Shown piece after piece: positions 22,613 through 33,600 of a stretch of 64,000 nt of DNA. The notes under the pieces were generated by a model. That model was not told where the DNA came from, did not search any database, and saw only the letters and a program-made list of their open reading frames with translations. Position 1 is the stretch's first letter. Each line of letters begins with the position of its first letter. Source of the DNA: Bradysia coprophila (Eukaryota > Arthropoda > Insecta > Diptera > Sciaridae); assembly GCF_014529535.1 (NCBI RefSeq), contig NW_023503501.1:4718150-4782149 (forward strand). The letters are read 5' to 3'. Both the position numbers and the translations under genes were made by a program.

Positions 22613-22888
22613 TCAAACTTTTGTCACTTTTTCGTATTCTTGAGATATAAAAGCACAACAAAAAAATGACAACGTCCAAATAGAGTTGTTTAATCTAAGG
22701 CTTTTGAACATGAACATGTCACTGTCATCTCTTACATGTTTCATTGGAAATGCTCTTGGTCGACAATCACTGCATTCTTTGAACTGCATTGCTAAAGTTT
22801 CTCCCCACTTTTTGTTGCATCTCGGACAACGATATTGCAAATATGTCCTTTTGGACTGAAAACTGGAAGCACTTGAACGTCCAGCCAT
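22613..22888 (-). CDS. Small zinc-ribbon (3CxxC-like) protein, copy 2
   Basis: An open frame of 91 codons from ATG at 22888 to the stop at 22613. The first about 50 residues match the ORF at 17833-18030: MAGRSSASSFQSKRTYLQY, then CPRCNKKWGETLAMQF and CSDCRPRAFP, with both CxxC pairs and the spacing kept. The tail differs (a methionine/phenylalanine-rich stretch, then a hydrophobic run), which suggests the true end may differ or that read-through follows loss of the ancestral stop. Conservation of the four cysteines and the K-W residues, against divergent DNA around them, argues for selection on the knuckle region. Function unknown. Confidence 0.5.
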   Translation of the reverse strand: MAGRSSASSFQSKRTYLQYRCPRCNKKWGETLAMQFKECSDCRPRAFPMKHVRDDSDMFMFKSLRLNNSIWTLSFFCCAFISQEYEKVTKV

Positions 22889-24436
22889 TTTTATATTTTA
22901 ATTGTGTTACAGTTGTACGCGATAATATCAAAACCGAATTTCGAATTGATTGGACACTTTGTACTGGCAAGTGATTCAAGGACATTGAAGCTAATTCTCG
23001 TTACAATGTTGGCAGTGTTGAAAGTCAGACGAGACATAGAACGAGTATGAGAGCCGAAATGTCGTATGAGACCTATGAGACATGAGTCAGTTTGTGCTGA
23101 ATAAGCATTATTGAAGAAATGTGTAATCAACCAAAGGAGGAAAATCGATTTTTTTTATAGAGCAGAGAGTTGCACTCGAAATATGATGACAACATCACAT
23201 AGAGTTCATTTTGCCGTTTGAAGTAGGCCAGCCAGATAGTCATAGATTTTCATATATTTCCGTACCTGTGCGTAAAAGTTTGTAAAAATGAGGATCACAT
23301 TCCTATGCATGTCACTCAGCACATAATATGCAAAATTTGCAAACTTTGGCGTAAAACGTTGTATGAATCTCAGTGCAAAGAACTTTATTAGGCTCACGAC
23401 GCGACGTGAGCCTGCGGCCTCATGTCATAATTACACATCTAGATTCTAATAAAGTACTTCGCACTCCATATCATAAACAACTATTATGGCAACCATTTAT
23501 GCAACAATTGCATCTAATGTTTGCAATTTACGGCCAAAACCGGAATTTCGTGCATACGATGTGTTGTCAACCATGGCTTCGCCTCGGGATGACAATTTTC
23601 ACATCTGTTGCGCAAAATTTCCATTCAGACGGATGCTATGAAAATAACTAATATTCACAACTGCCAGCGTTTCTGCACAGATCGCCTGTGAATAACCACT
23701 TCTTCGTCCTATGGGTTCATCGACACACTAACGGAAATTATTGCTCTTAAAAATGTAATATCATTCGCTAAATTAATTAGTTGACTCATTTAACCAACAG
23801 TTTCTAATCGTTTCGCTAAAGCAACAGCATCGAATAACATAAAACCATTTTGTAGTCACAAACTAATAACAGTCACCCTCCTTGTGTCTACAATTTCTCA
23901 TATAATAGTCTAAACACAAGTTAATTTGTGACTGTAAAGTGTTGAAACAATGTATTAAAATCGTCTCATTTCAAAGCATGGACAGTAATTCAACACCGAA
24001 CGGTTTGTAGATATTTTGTTGTTATTCTTTCTTTCTTTCTTTATGAATGCTTTTCAGTTCTCATTCTGCAAATACCAGGTCCCACCTGTTGGGTGGGTCA
24101 GATCCCTTGACTGTTTGTCTGAGCTTCTCAATAGTATTTTTATTGGCAATAATTTATTGATTTATTTCAATGAAATGTAATTTTGTATGTTGATGGCCAT
24201 AAAAATGCATTTATAGAAGAAGAACTACTAGAACGGTCTGATAAATCTCTCATTGATGATTTAATTCTGTTTAGTTTCACTGAAAATCTTCGAAACTTTG
24301 TATAGAAAATGCACCGGTAAGAAATGACGTATGTTTTCAATAAAATTTAAACTCGTGTGAATTTCATTTTGGTTCTGTTTATTCGGTTTTGTTTACAATG
24401 CAAAATCAAATAACAAGACTCCACATCGTTTTAACA

Positions 24437-24845
24437 TAGAAAAGGCTTCTTTTGAGAACTACTCCCAGATGGTTGAACCGATACCACCCATTTTCGCAAT
24501 GTTCTGAGAGAACAGGTTAAGACACTTCTGAGTTGATCACTAAGGCGATGACACGCAGATGCTTTTTTTTGAACAGACTCATTACTACCGCCCATTTTCG
24601 AACTTGACTTGAGGATTTCAATACTTCGTCGATTAAAAACGAGTTTTTGAAAATCGGTTGAACTTTGCTCCAGATATCGTGTTAACAAAGAGCAGAAAAG
24701 GCTTCTTTCGAGAACTACTACCAGATGGTTGAACCGATACCGTCCATTTTCGAACTTGACCTGAGGATTTCAATACTTCGTCGATTAAAAAATCGAGTTT
24801 TTGAAAATCGGTTGAGATTTACTCAAGTTATCGTGTTAACAAAGG
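24437..24845 (+). repeat. Imperfect tandem duplication of ~150 bp
   Basis: Two copies of a unit that starts GAAAAGGCTTCTTTCGAGAA and continues through ATGGTTGAACCGATACC, TTCGAACTTGACTTGAGGAT and ATCGTGTTAACAAAG. The first (24437-24690) carries an extra internal stretch; the second runs 24694-24845. It is non-coding. Confidence 0.7.
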
Positions 24846-25082
24846 GCACAAAATTTTAACATTTAACGTTTTTTCATCACATTTCCATACATTTTTAATC
24901 ATAGTGAACGTGTTACGTACGGTGTATTTTCTTTCGTAAAGCCCATGACTTACAGTCAAGGGAATAATAAATTTACTAAGATACTAAGATTGTGATTCGG
25001 ACATTAAAAAGTGTTTCCACGAAGCAGGTCATAAACATAATACGTAGAGAGCCGGTATTGTCGGAAGGTATATAATAGTGTG

Positions 25083-26033
25083 GAGGGATTTTTTTGAAAG
25101 TGGACCAGGCTCCGTGGGAGCTATTTTTCGCGGCGGTTTGTTCATATGCCCAGATAGTCCTTGGTCCCAATAGTCCAAAACCGCAGTCGTTTAATTTTCA
25201 TGTTTGCGTCTTGGCTGGTGGTGAAGGTGCAAAAGTCGAAAAAGGATGTTTTTTATACGTGATTTACTGCCGCTGCAGACGAAGGACACACATGTGTGGC
25301 GGCTCGTTGGATAGGTACTGTCCAGGAGACCCGGGGCAAAGACAGATATCAAATGTGTATTCAAGCACTATTCGAAAATAACAAAAATATTGTGCCGGAA
25401 ATTTTGATGAGCTTTATTAGGTGATATTTTGTACATGGTGACTGTTGTTGCACAGATCAGTGGTTGCCCTGATAGAGGCTTAACCCAGCTCTACAATTAT
25501 ACCTCAATTGCCATAGAAGTGAAAGGTTTCAGGATACTTTTTTGGGTATAAAGCAAATGTCTTCCTACACTCGAAAGCAAAATGTTGATTTTAGAAAAAT
25601 ACACGAATTATGCTGTTTTTGATGTCTGCATCCAATGATCTAACCATAAACATTCTCCAGGTGCGAGATATCACCTTTTGAAGTTCATCAAAATTTACGG
25701 CCTTTGACTGACACAATATTTTTGTTATTTTCGAACAATGGCACAGAACATGTAAGATATCTATGCTTGCCCCGGTTCTCCTGGACAGTACCTATCCAAC
25801 GAGCCGCCACACATGTGTGTCCATTGTCTCTAGCGGCAGTAAATCACGTATAAAAACACCCTTTTTTCGACTTTTGCACCTTCACCACCAGCCAAGACGC
25901 AAACATGAAAATTAAACGACTTCGGTTTTGGAATATTGGGACCAAGGGCTATCTGGGCATATGAACAAACCGTCGCAAAAAAAAAAATAGCTCCGACGGA
26001 GCCTGCTCCACTTTCAAAAAAATCCCTCGTGAC
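25083..26033. mobile_element. ~950-bp fold-back element
   Basis: Arms of about 350 bp (25083-25430 and 25665-26033) are reverse complements with moderate divergence. They start GAGGGATTTTTTTGAAAGTG and include CCCAGATAGTCCTTGGTCCC, GGCGGCTCGTTGGATAGGTA and the complements. The loop is about 230 bp. GTG flanks both ends (25080-25082 and 26034-26036), a possible but weak 3-bp TSD. No transposase was seen; the open frame inside the left arm is mirrored in the right arm and not convincing as a gene. Confidence 0.8.
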
Positions 26034-26937
26034 ATTATGGCATAAGGTTTCATTCCTTATGAGGATGTCTAAGTTTGGTTAATTGTATGTTGTGTTCTTT
26101 AGTTCACTTATACACACAAAATTTCTCATACGTCTTCATACGGTTTTCAACTACCTTGCACGTGCGAGCAATTATTTCACCTGTATAAAGACATGTGATG
26201 GATTATTCATAATTTACGTAACGCTTTTCCAGTTCTGAAGCAAATTAATGTCTAAATTTAAGTGACCTCCCTGTAAAAAGAATTTGCTTTGTTTTGTTTT
26301 TTAAATTGCTTTTGCTGTCTCAGTTTCTTCAAGCGAAAGACATGTAGACCTTTCATGATATGTCTTCTTTGCAAAACTTACAAATTGTTTTGGAAAGCAA
26401 CTGAACTTTTTACGGCTGCCAGAGTATTCTGAGTCCGAAACAGCGTCTGTGTCGACAGAAATACTTCATATACAAAATCTCTTAACGTGAGATAGCAGTT
26501 TTGGTTAACGTAAGTACATCCTTCAATTTCTGTTCAATTTTATGTTTTTTCTCCTCTCGTTTGTTAAGGTTTCAGTTAACACAAATACATAGAGGTGTTT
26601 ACCATACCATACTATACCATAAGAAGTTTATTTGTACTTCAATTTCTCAGCTTCGTCCATACCATTTCTGAAGTTGAATTGTTTTTGTGTATAATGACTC
26701 TAAGGTGCTAGCTGAGTGTATTTTTCGGGTATACGGCTGAATCGCATGTGACATTTCAACAAGATGTTCCGTCTATTTCCCAGTGGAAATTGTGATTTAT
26801 CTTTCAAAATGATGGTTTTTGGTGTTCGAACAAGTGGATTTTTTATTCATACACGGAAATAAACACATGCAAAACACAAAATATCGGTGGGGGTGACGCT
26901 TACAGCTTCCGACTCGCAAAAAGAAAAGCAAAAATTT

Positions 26938-27114
26938 CACTGACAAAAAAGTTTCGAAAAACTCACCTGTAGCAGGTGACTTTGTCTCCAGGTAATATAC
27001 ATTATCTGCCGCAGCTGTATTTTTTGTGTGGGGCGCTAGATTACCTAGATTGTAGATTACCTGGAGACAAAGTTACCTGCAGCAGGTGAGTTTTTCGAAT
27101 CTTTTTTGTCAGTG
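26938..27114. mobile_element. MITE family C, copy 2
   Basis: 177 bp with ends CACTGACAAAAAAG and CTTTTTTGTCAGTG, and arms containing GGTGACTTTGTCTCCAGGTA and its inverted match. Closely related to the copy nested at 15180-15357. Confidence 0.78.
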
Positions 27115-28849
27115 TTGACCTAAACGAAGAGGAAAGGCCTGTTAAGAAAGTTGTTAAAATAGGGGAAAATACGTCCTGAAACAGAGGTAAAACGGAAAAA
27201 GCCGAATCATCCGCCACTTTGTGACGCAAAATTTTTTTGATATTTTTTTTGTAGAATTTTTTCTGTGGATAAAAGTGGATAAAAGGACTTGCGTCACACC
27301 TACACTGTAAGTGATTTTGGGCGATGTTAGTTTGATGACCACTATTATTGTGCACAGTTGAACGGGTTTAAGTATAATGGTGCAGTTTTTGACCAGTACT
27401 CATTGTATGTATTGATGTTTGCCATCTCTGACTTGAATGACAAATTCAATTTATGTTTTGAGACAATGAAATTGTTTTCTGTATTTTAAATGCTCCATAA
27501 TGTCTGTTCAAGATTCATTTAATGCGTCCAAATGATTTCGTTTGGCTCGCCAATTCTCATTTGGCATAATTTGATTGGGACTTTTTGATCAACGAGGTCG
27601 TTTTGAACATTCATCATGATTTACTTCATGCGATATAACATTCTTATCTCCATGCCGTGCAAATTTTAAAAGATTTTCTTTAAACAGTAAATATTTGTGG
27701 AAAATGAATAGATTGAACCGCATATAAGTGATGCACGTGCGTTTCCATTCATTTAATTTATTTAAACGCCCTCCAAATTATCTGTCACTGAATGCGCTTA
27801 CCCACATACACATTATTTTCGAATGACCTTTTTGGCAAGTATTTTGTATCCCTTATTTTCCAGTTTGGATGGTTGATGTAACATTTCAAATTTTTGCCTT
27901 GTGAGATCTGGTATCAGTACATGTTATTGGAATAGCAGATCGTGTGAGGAGAGAAAAATAAATTTTTTAAGCTTTTTTTTTGGTATGTTTTGGTAGGTCT
28001 TGATTAGATTCTAAAACCCGCTTCACAAAAATCCCGAAGTTCACATGGGCCTTTGGAAGGATCCCCAAAACTCAACGAAGTGAAGTTTTCTTACAAAAAT
28101 TACAGTCCCACCAGTTGAGGAAAATGTTCGACCATGGGTTCGTTGGAAAGCTGAGGTCATGTAGAGTTGATCCGAGGTATGAGGTTTGGTGTCTACTATG
28201 TCAAATATCTACGATGACACACACACACACACACACACCCACACACAAATTAATCATTCTGAAGAATGGGGATTCCCGTCATATCTTCATGAAAGATATT
28301 ATTACGTTCGATGAATATGTTCATCATCACCTGTCCAATGATGAACATTCTGTACATTAAATAAAAAAAGAAAAATATTAAATCGTCACCCATTTTTCAC
28401 ACATAACAGAACTGTGACTGGCATTTGGTGGTGCTCAATTTATAGCCTCATGGAATGTTCTAAAATTTTCGATATATCCGCGGACCTGATGCATTGATGC
28501 TTTAATTTTTTAATTTTAAAAGAATGTTATTTATGATCCCCGTCTATGACATCGAAAAACAAAATCACTTTCCTCTTTCATGTGCGATTTATTATGATTA
28601 ATGAAAATGGGAAAACCGCAACGATCGGAAAATAACCTGCTATATGAGAGAGAGTACGCAGACACTGTTAAAATTAAATCCATTGCGTTTGAATCGGAAA
28701 ATTCAAATCATTTCACTTTAGTGGCTATAGTGTGGTTAAAGTAATCGGTTAACTTTTTTACTCATTTTTTATTACGTTCGTTGATGTAAGTTTTCCATTA
28801 GAAAATAAAAAAAAAATCAAAATCGTTGGATACGTTGATGGATAATGGA

Positions 28850-28857
28850 TATAAAAG
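28850..28857 (+). promoter_or_regulatory. TATA-box candidate upstream of tetraspan paralogue 2
   Basis: TATAAAAG lies about 1 kb before the coding exon at 29889. The coding exon itself starts after an AG acceptor (29869-29870), so a non-coding first exon must lie upstream. A start near 28880 followed by a roughly 1-kb 5' UTR intron would fit. No donor was pinned down. Confidence 0.3.
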
Positions 28858-29888
28858 CTCTGGAAATATTATCTAAGACATTGTGGAGTACTTGAACAAA
28901 ATTACCGTTTTATGGAATAAGTTTATCAAAAATCTATAGTGATTCACATCAGCATCAAGTGAATGCCAACGAATTTGGTTCCGATAAAAATAGATTTGTT
29001 TACATTCCAGTTCGCTTCAGGTGTACACATCTATACAAATCGAAAATTGAAGTCAATGTTTTAATGTTCAGCCCGGATAAAAATGCTAATTGTTGCACCA
29101 AAAATGTTTTCTTTATTCGACTTTCCTGCAAACAATCGAACACGTCGATTTTATCCAACCAATACGCAAACAAACATATTCATATAGCGACTCCAGTTTC
29201 AGCTCGTATCACTAATAGATTTTCGATTTATAAATTTTCCCATACACACTGTTCAAGACGTATTGAACATTCGTACTGGTATGTGAATTCTAATTTTGAG
29301 CTCCAAACATTGCAGATGGATATTGAGATTTATTCGGCCGAAATGAGCAGTGTACACCCGCGTCATACATTAATTGATTCATCGAGATTGATTGTGGTGT
29401 GGATTTGTACCACATTTTTTAATTGAAATCGTATGTGGAACGATAATAGGAAGATTGCGATTGTAATTGATCAGTAAAAGTCGACCTAAATTTTGCGTCG
29501 AACTTTAATCGTAAGTCAAAATCGGAATCTTTCCCCTGAGCCATTAGCAATAACGATTGCTAATCACGAGTAATTAATTACGGCATAGCACTAAGCAGAG
29601 CTGTAATTACGGACGTAAATGAAGCGACGAGCTACCAAATTATTTCACCCTATTACTGACACTAGTGTGAAGTAGTAGATTTTCTACCAATGTTTTTGAT
29701 TCACTTATATCAAAAGACGTAACCGATTCGGTAATTATGTAAAGATTTAACAAATTAGCCCTGATATGCATAAGGTCCTCAGGAGATAAATATTTAAAAT
29801 AATGCAATTAAATTGTGAGGACTGATTGTACTGAATTTTAAAGCTCGCCAAACAATTTCAATTCTTTCAGGCAACGGAATACGTAACC

Positions 29889-30628
29889 ATGAGAACCCTA
29901 AAATCATTTCTGTGGTTTAAACTGGAAACCGGAGGTATTCATTGTCGTATAATGTTGAATTTGCGTACAACATAATTTGTAATTATTTCCATGGGTCTCG
30001 TCATCGGCTGGTTCACCTTCACTTCTAACTTATTGTGGATTGTTCTAAGTCTAATTTCTGTACTATTTCTAACAATCTATGACTGCAATGACCTGGCTGG
30101 CCTGTTCAATCAAATCGAAAAGGCTTTAAGTCATTCGCGACAGGAGAGGAAAGGATGCGATCGAGGACGTACGTGCCATCTGATGAATTTTCTAAATTTA
30201 TTGCACAAAAAATATATTTTCTTTTTCAGTTTTCATTGGAATATTGATAGTTATAACGATGTTTTGTTCCGGTTTTTCCATTATTGGTTACAGAGCCATT
30301 CAGGGGGTTAAAGCGGTACGTTAATTGATAGTTTTTAATTGTAACAAATATTGAAATAAGTAAACAACAAAATTTCCTACTTAATTTCCAGCGAGACCAT
30401 GTTCGAGTTAAGCCAATCATGATACTGTACGCAATCAGTACAATTTTATCATTGTTCCCACTCTTCTCGTTATCGTTTCTCGGCATTATGATTGGATTAC
30501 TTCACACAGCAATGTTAACCTACATATACTTGGTAATATACTCTGTTTACGACTTACTGCAACGAGAATATGAAAGTGCATTCGGAAGGCAAAATCAAGA
30601 GGCTAGGAAAGCCTTAAATGAAATATGA
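29889..30628 (+). CDS. DUF4728-type four-helix membrane protein, paralogue 2
   Basis: Coding exons expected from the paralogue are 29889-29934, 29995-30168, 30230-30315 and 30392-30628. Exons 3 and 4 are exactly the same length as in the gene at 4269, and the spliced product would be 180 aa. It keeps the FKLETGG start, GWFTFTSNLLWI helix 1, a VFIG-like helix 2, RDHVRVKP, and VIYSVYDLLQREYES. However, the expected AG before exon 2 reads GG (29993-29994), so intron 1 lacks a normal acceptor. An in-frame ATG at 29991 could start a shorter product of 166 aa without the LETG leader. A poly(A) signal AATAAA is at 30968. It is either a working gene with an altered start, a sequencing error, or a gene losing its first exon. 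Confidence 0.75.
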
Positions 30629-33600
30629 ATTGAGCTATTGTTCTTCTTGAAATCGTATCCATGTCTGAACTCAGTGTAGTAATTTTGACAATCAAAACGA
30701 ATCAAATATCCTCCCTCACATCGCCTTATTCGGTTATTCAAAGTCAGTATTTAGTTTTTATGGCGCAGGTGACGAATATATTTACATAATTTTATGTTTA
30801 GTATCGACGAAATGTGTCTTTATCGTCATAGACTTTCGTGTAAAAATCGTATTTTCTTTTGCAAAATATTGATTTTCGTTAGATTTAGTGTCTGTTTTAA
30901 CATTTTCTATTCGCGTAGGTACTAATTTAGCATCACAAATGTTCAAAGTAATGTTGTTGTATGATTGAATAAAGAATGGAGACTGAAGTCTTTCACATGA
31001 GAAACGATGGCATATTTCCTTAGTAAGTGAAAGTCTTAATAAATCTAAAAAAAATATTTGGTGGATCTCAGATGAAAGTAGTACATAACGGCAAATGGTT
31101 AGGAAGTAAGTCATACCTTTTTTGGCGTACACACATTTAGTGAATTATCAACGAAAATGATTGTGTGTGTGGCAGTGGCCTCCGCTGGTTTAATCTAATA
31201 AAAAGCGAGTCCTTCGCAAGAACAAAAATGTACTACAAGATCTACAGATATCTCACAATAGCACATGTCTAACTCTAATGTTGAAGTAGTAGATTCGATA
31301 ACTACACTGAAGATATGCTTGTCGTCTGTGAGCGGTTATTCTTTTTCCCCTTTAATCCTAAATTATACGTTTGATCTCGAGTTTGATGAAAGCGATATGA
31401 AAAACATTTGCAATACGAGGTGAAGGTAAGTATGAAAACACATGCTTATGTACTATGTACTGATAATTAGATGGCCAGTCGTGGGTTCGAAACTCAAAAC
31501 CGCAACACAAATAATTCGTTTAATCAGGTTGTTGTTCACAATAATGACATCTGATTTAATCGGTTTTTAGGTCCTGAATTTAGTACCGATAACGTATCTT
31601 TGTGTTACATGTAACTGTTCGTTGGTAATGTCATTTAGTCATTCAGTTAACGGTGTGTTGTGGCAAAGTCCACTTTAGGGAAGAGAAATCTTCAGGCCCT
31701 CGGCTGTTTAATTCGTTACCTTCTCAGAGATTAGAAATTCAACGCGGCCATCCGAATTAATTCGTAAATTAAAGGCATTTCTTTTGGATTTCATTCTAGG
31801 TTGATTAAATTTTTGTGTATTTAACACTTTTATTCTATCCATTGCTCTTCTTTTTAGTATATTGTTGATAGTTTTATCTAGATAGCTCTAGATTTGCGAG
31901 TAGAACGACGTCGATGCAAATCTCTTTCATCAACATTTCATGTACAGGATCAAGCATGGGATAATTAGTATCGTTGTAAAGCTAAGACCCCAAGCTATCA
32001 CATGAGCAACACATTGATATGCAATAATCCTACCAGAAAGCTATAGAAGCGGCCAAAGTTGTGTTACAAGTATTGTAATGTTGATTTTTTCAGCATTAGA
32101 CCCAAGTTTTCCTTGGGAAAATTGGGTCGTGTGCTGAAAAAATCTCATTACAATACGTGTAACACATCATGCTTTGTGCCAACCGAGAATTGAAATAGAC
32201 AAGAGCACAAAAAATCATAATTTTCATTGTAAACAATCACTCTTCAAATTTGATCGATCACATTGCTTTGCATTTTTCCAAACGAATGCTGTAACAACTC
32301 ATACAAATTCCATATCAACACTGCTTTGAGTGTTGTAATATCACATCAAACGGGTGCTGAAATAAGTCACTTTACAACACTAAAATGAGTGCTGAAAAGA
32401 GTCGTATTTCAATTCTCGGTGGCACAATTTTTTTTTTGCAATTCGAAAGGGTTTTCAAAACTAGTCTGGGATTACCATTTAGAGTTACTTTGTATGGGAG
32501 ATATCAGTCTTTCAATATGCTGAAATTTTGACTTTCAGCTGCTATTGCTCTATGAAAAAAATGTCGAGAGCAATAATTTTTACACTTAAAATTTGTCCCT
32601 CTATCAATTCCAATGTGAGTCTTAAGCCCGCAGTGTTTTACAAGCCCTGGGTGACTCTGATGCTGGTTCTCAGAAACAGCTCAGGGGATTTTGCTAAAAC
32701 TTGTTTACTTGAATAGCACTTCCCTTCCCCAACTCACCTATGAAAAAACCCGGGAAGCTAACTTACACTTTTATTTAAAGTTCGTTCAGCCACACCGTGA
32801 GCTCCTTAGAATTACTATTTAGCATACTGGAGCTGTGCTGCATTAATTTGAATTTTATGTAAAAATTACAATGAAATAAATGAAAAAAAAAAAACGAAAT
32901 GAAAATGAAACGAAATGATAGTATGTGAAGTGGCATCTTCGTTCTTGGTGTCATAAACTAGGTTCTCGATTTTGTCTCGAACCATTTACGTCACCTCAAA
33001 CCACTTTACAGTTCTAGCTGTATAATAGTTATTTCTTTATACTTTCTCATGCGTCATTCGGGTCTTAATCTCTGTTTTTTCTAAATTTTGCTGTTTGTCA
33101 CTAGTGACGAAACCGATTTTCGTGAGTACTTTTTGTCACTGAGTGACAAAATGGATTTTTATTTATAATATTTGTCACTCCTACTACCATTAACCGTAAA
33201 TAAAAATACAGCCCTGACCGAATTTCGCTTCCGACACCAAAACCCAATGCTTATAGATCATCTTCAAGGCCGGTTGAAATGCCATCCACGATAAGAAATG
33301 CCTCCACTTTAAAAAAATATTAACGAAACTTAAGTTAGATTACGTGTAAAAGTACCGTATCTTGAAGATGATCTATCGAGCAAAACCTATGACTATTCGG
33401 CTATAGTCATACTCATAGTAGTGATAAGGCACTAATAGTACCGTAAAATATGCAGTTCGACTTTTCAAAAACGAATTGTTTTCCGGTGGCCATCATCTGC
33501 TATCGATAACGAATTCAGAAATAATCGACAAGTGGTGACTAATGCAAAACTTATGTAGCAAAACGCATGTTCAAAAGATTTAATAAATCTCAACGGAAAT

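Larger units (their letters stand above)
22889..28845. other. Gene-free stretch with tandem and fold-back repeats
   Basis: No supportable gene. It contains a partly duplicated tandem unit (24437-24845), a fold-back element (25083-26033), a family C MITE (26938-27114), a CTTT microsatellite at about 24027 and a CA microsatellite at about 28219-28240. A sequence ending AAATAAAAAAAGAAAAA near 28375 could be a retro-element tail, but no coding part was recognised. An inverted pair around GGCTCAC at 23370-23470 has a relative at 39470-39530. Confidence 0.55.

Noticed and set aside
28210-28245. CA-repeat array and other short tandem repeats considered as a CRISPR-like or satellite array
   Set aside because: A plain dinucleotide microsatellite in a eukaryotic context; no spaced direct repeats of CRISPR type occur anywhere in the window.
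28959-29426. 155-codon open frame upstream of tetraspan paralogue 2
   Set aside because: It opens on GTG; the first ATG is about 34 codons in. No domain, signal or family pattern is recognised, and it lies where a 5' UTR exon or intron of the downstream gene is expected. Probably chance or leader sequence.
30782-31132. 116-codon minus-strand frame after tetraspan paralogue 2
   Set aside because: Low-complexity, AT-driven composition; it overlaps the 3' UTR and poly(A) signal of the plus-strand gene.
31470-31500. GGGTTCGAAAC, resembling a tRNA B box
   Set aside because: No A box, acceptor stem or clover-leaf pairing could be drawn around it.
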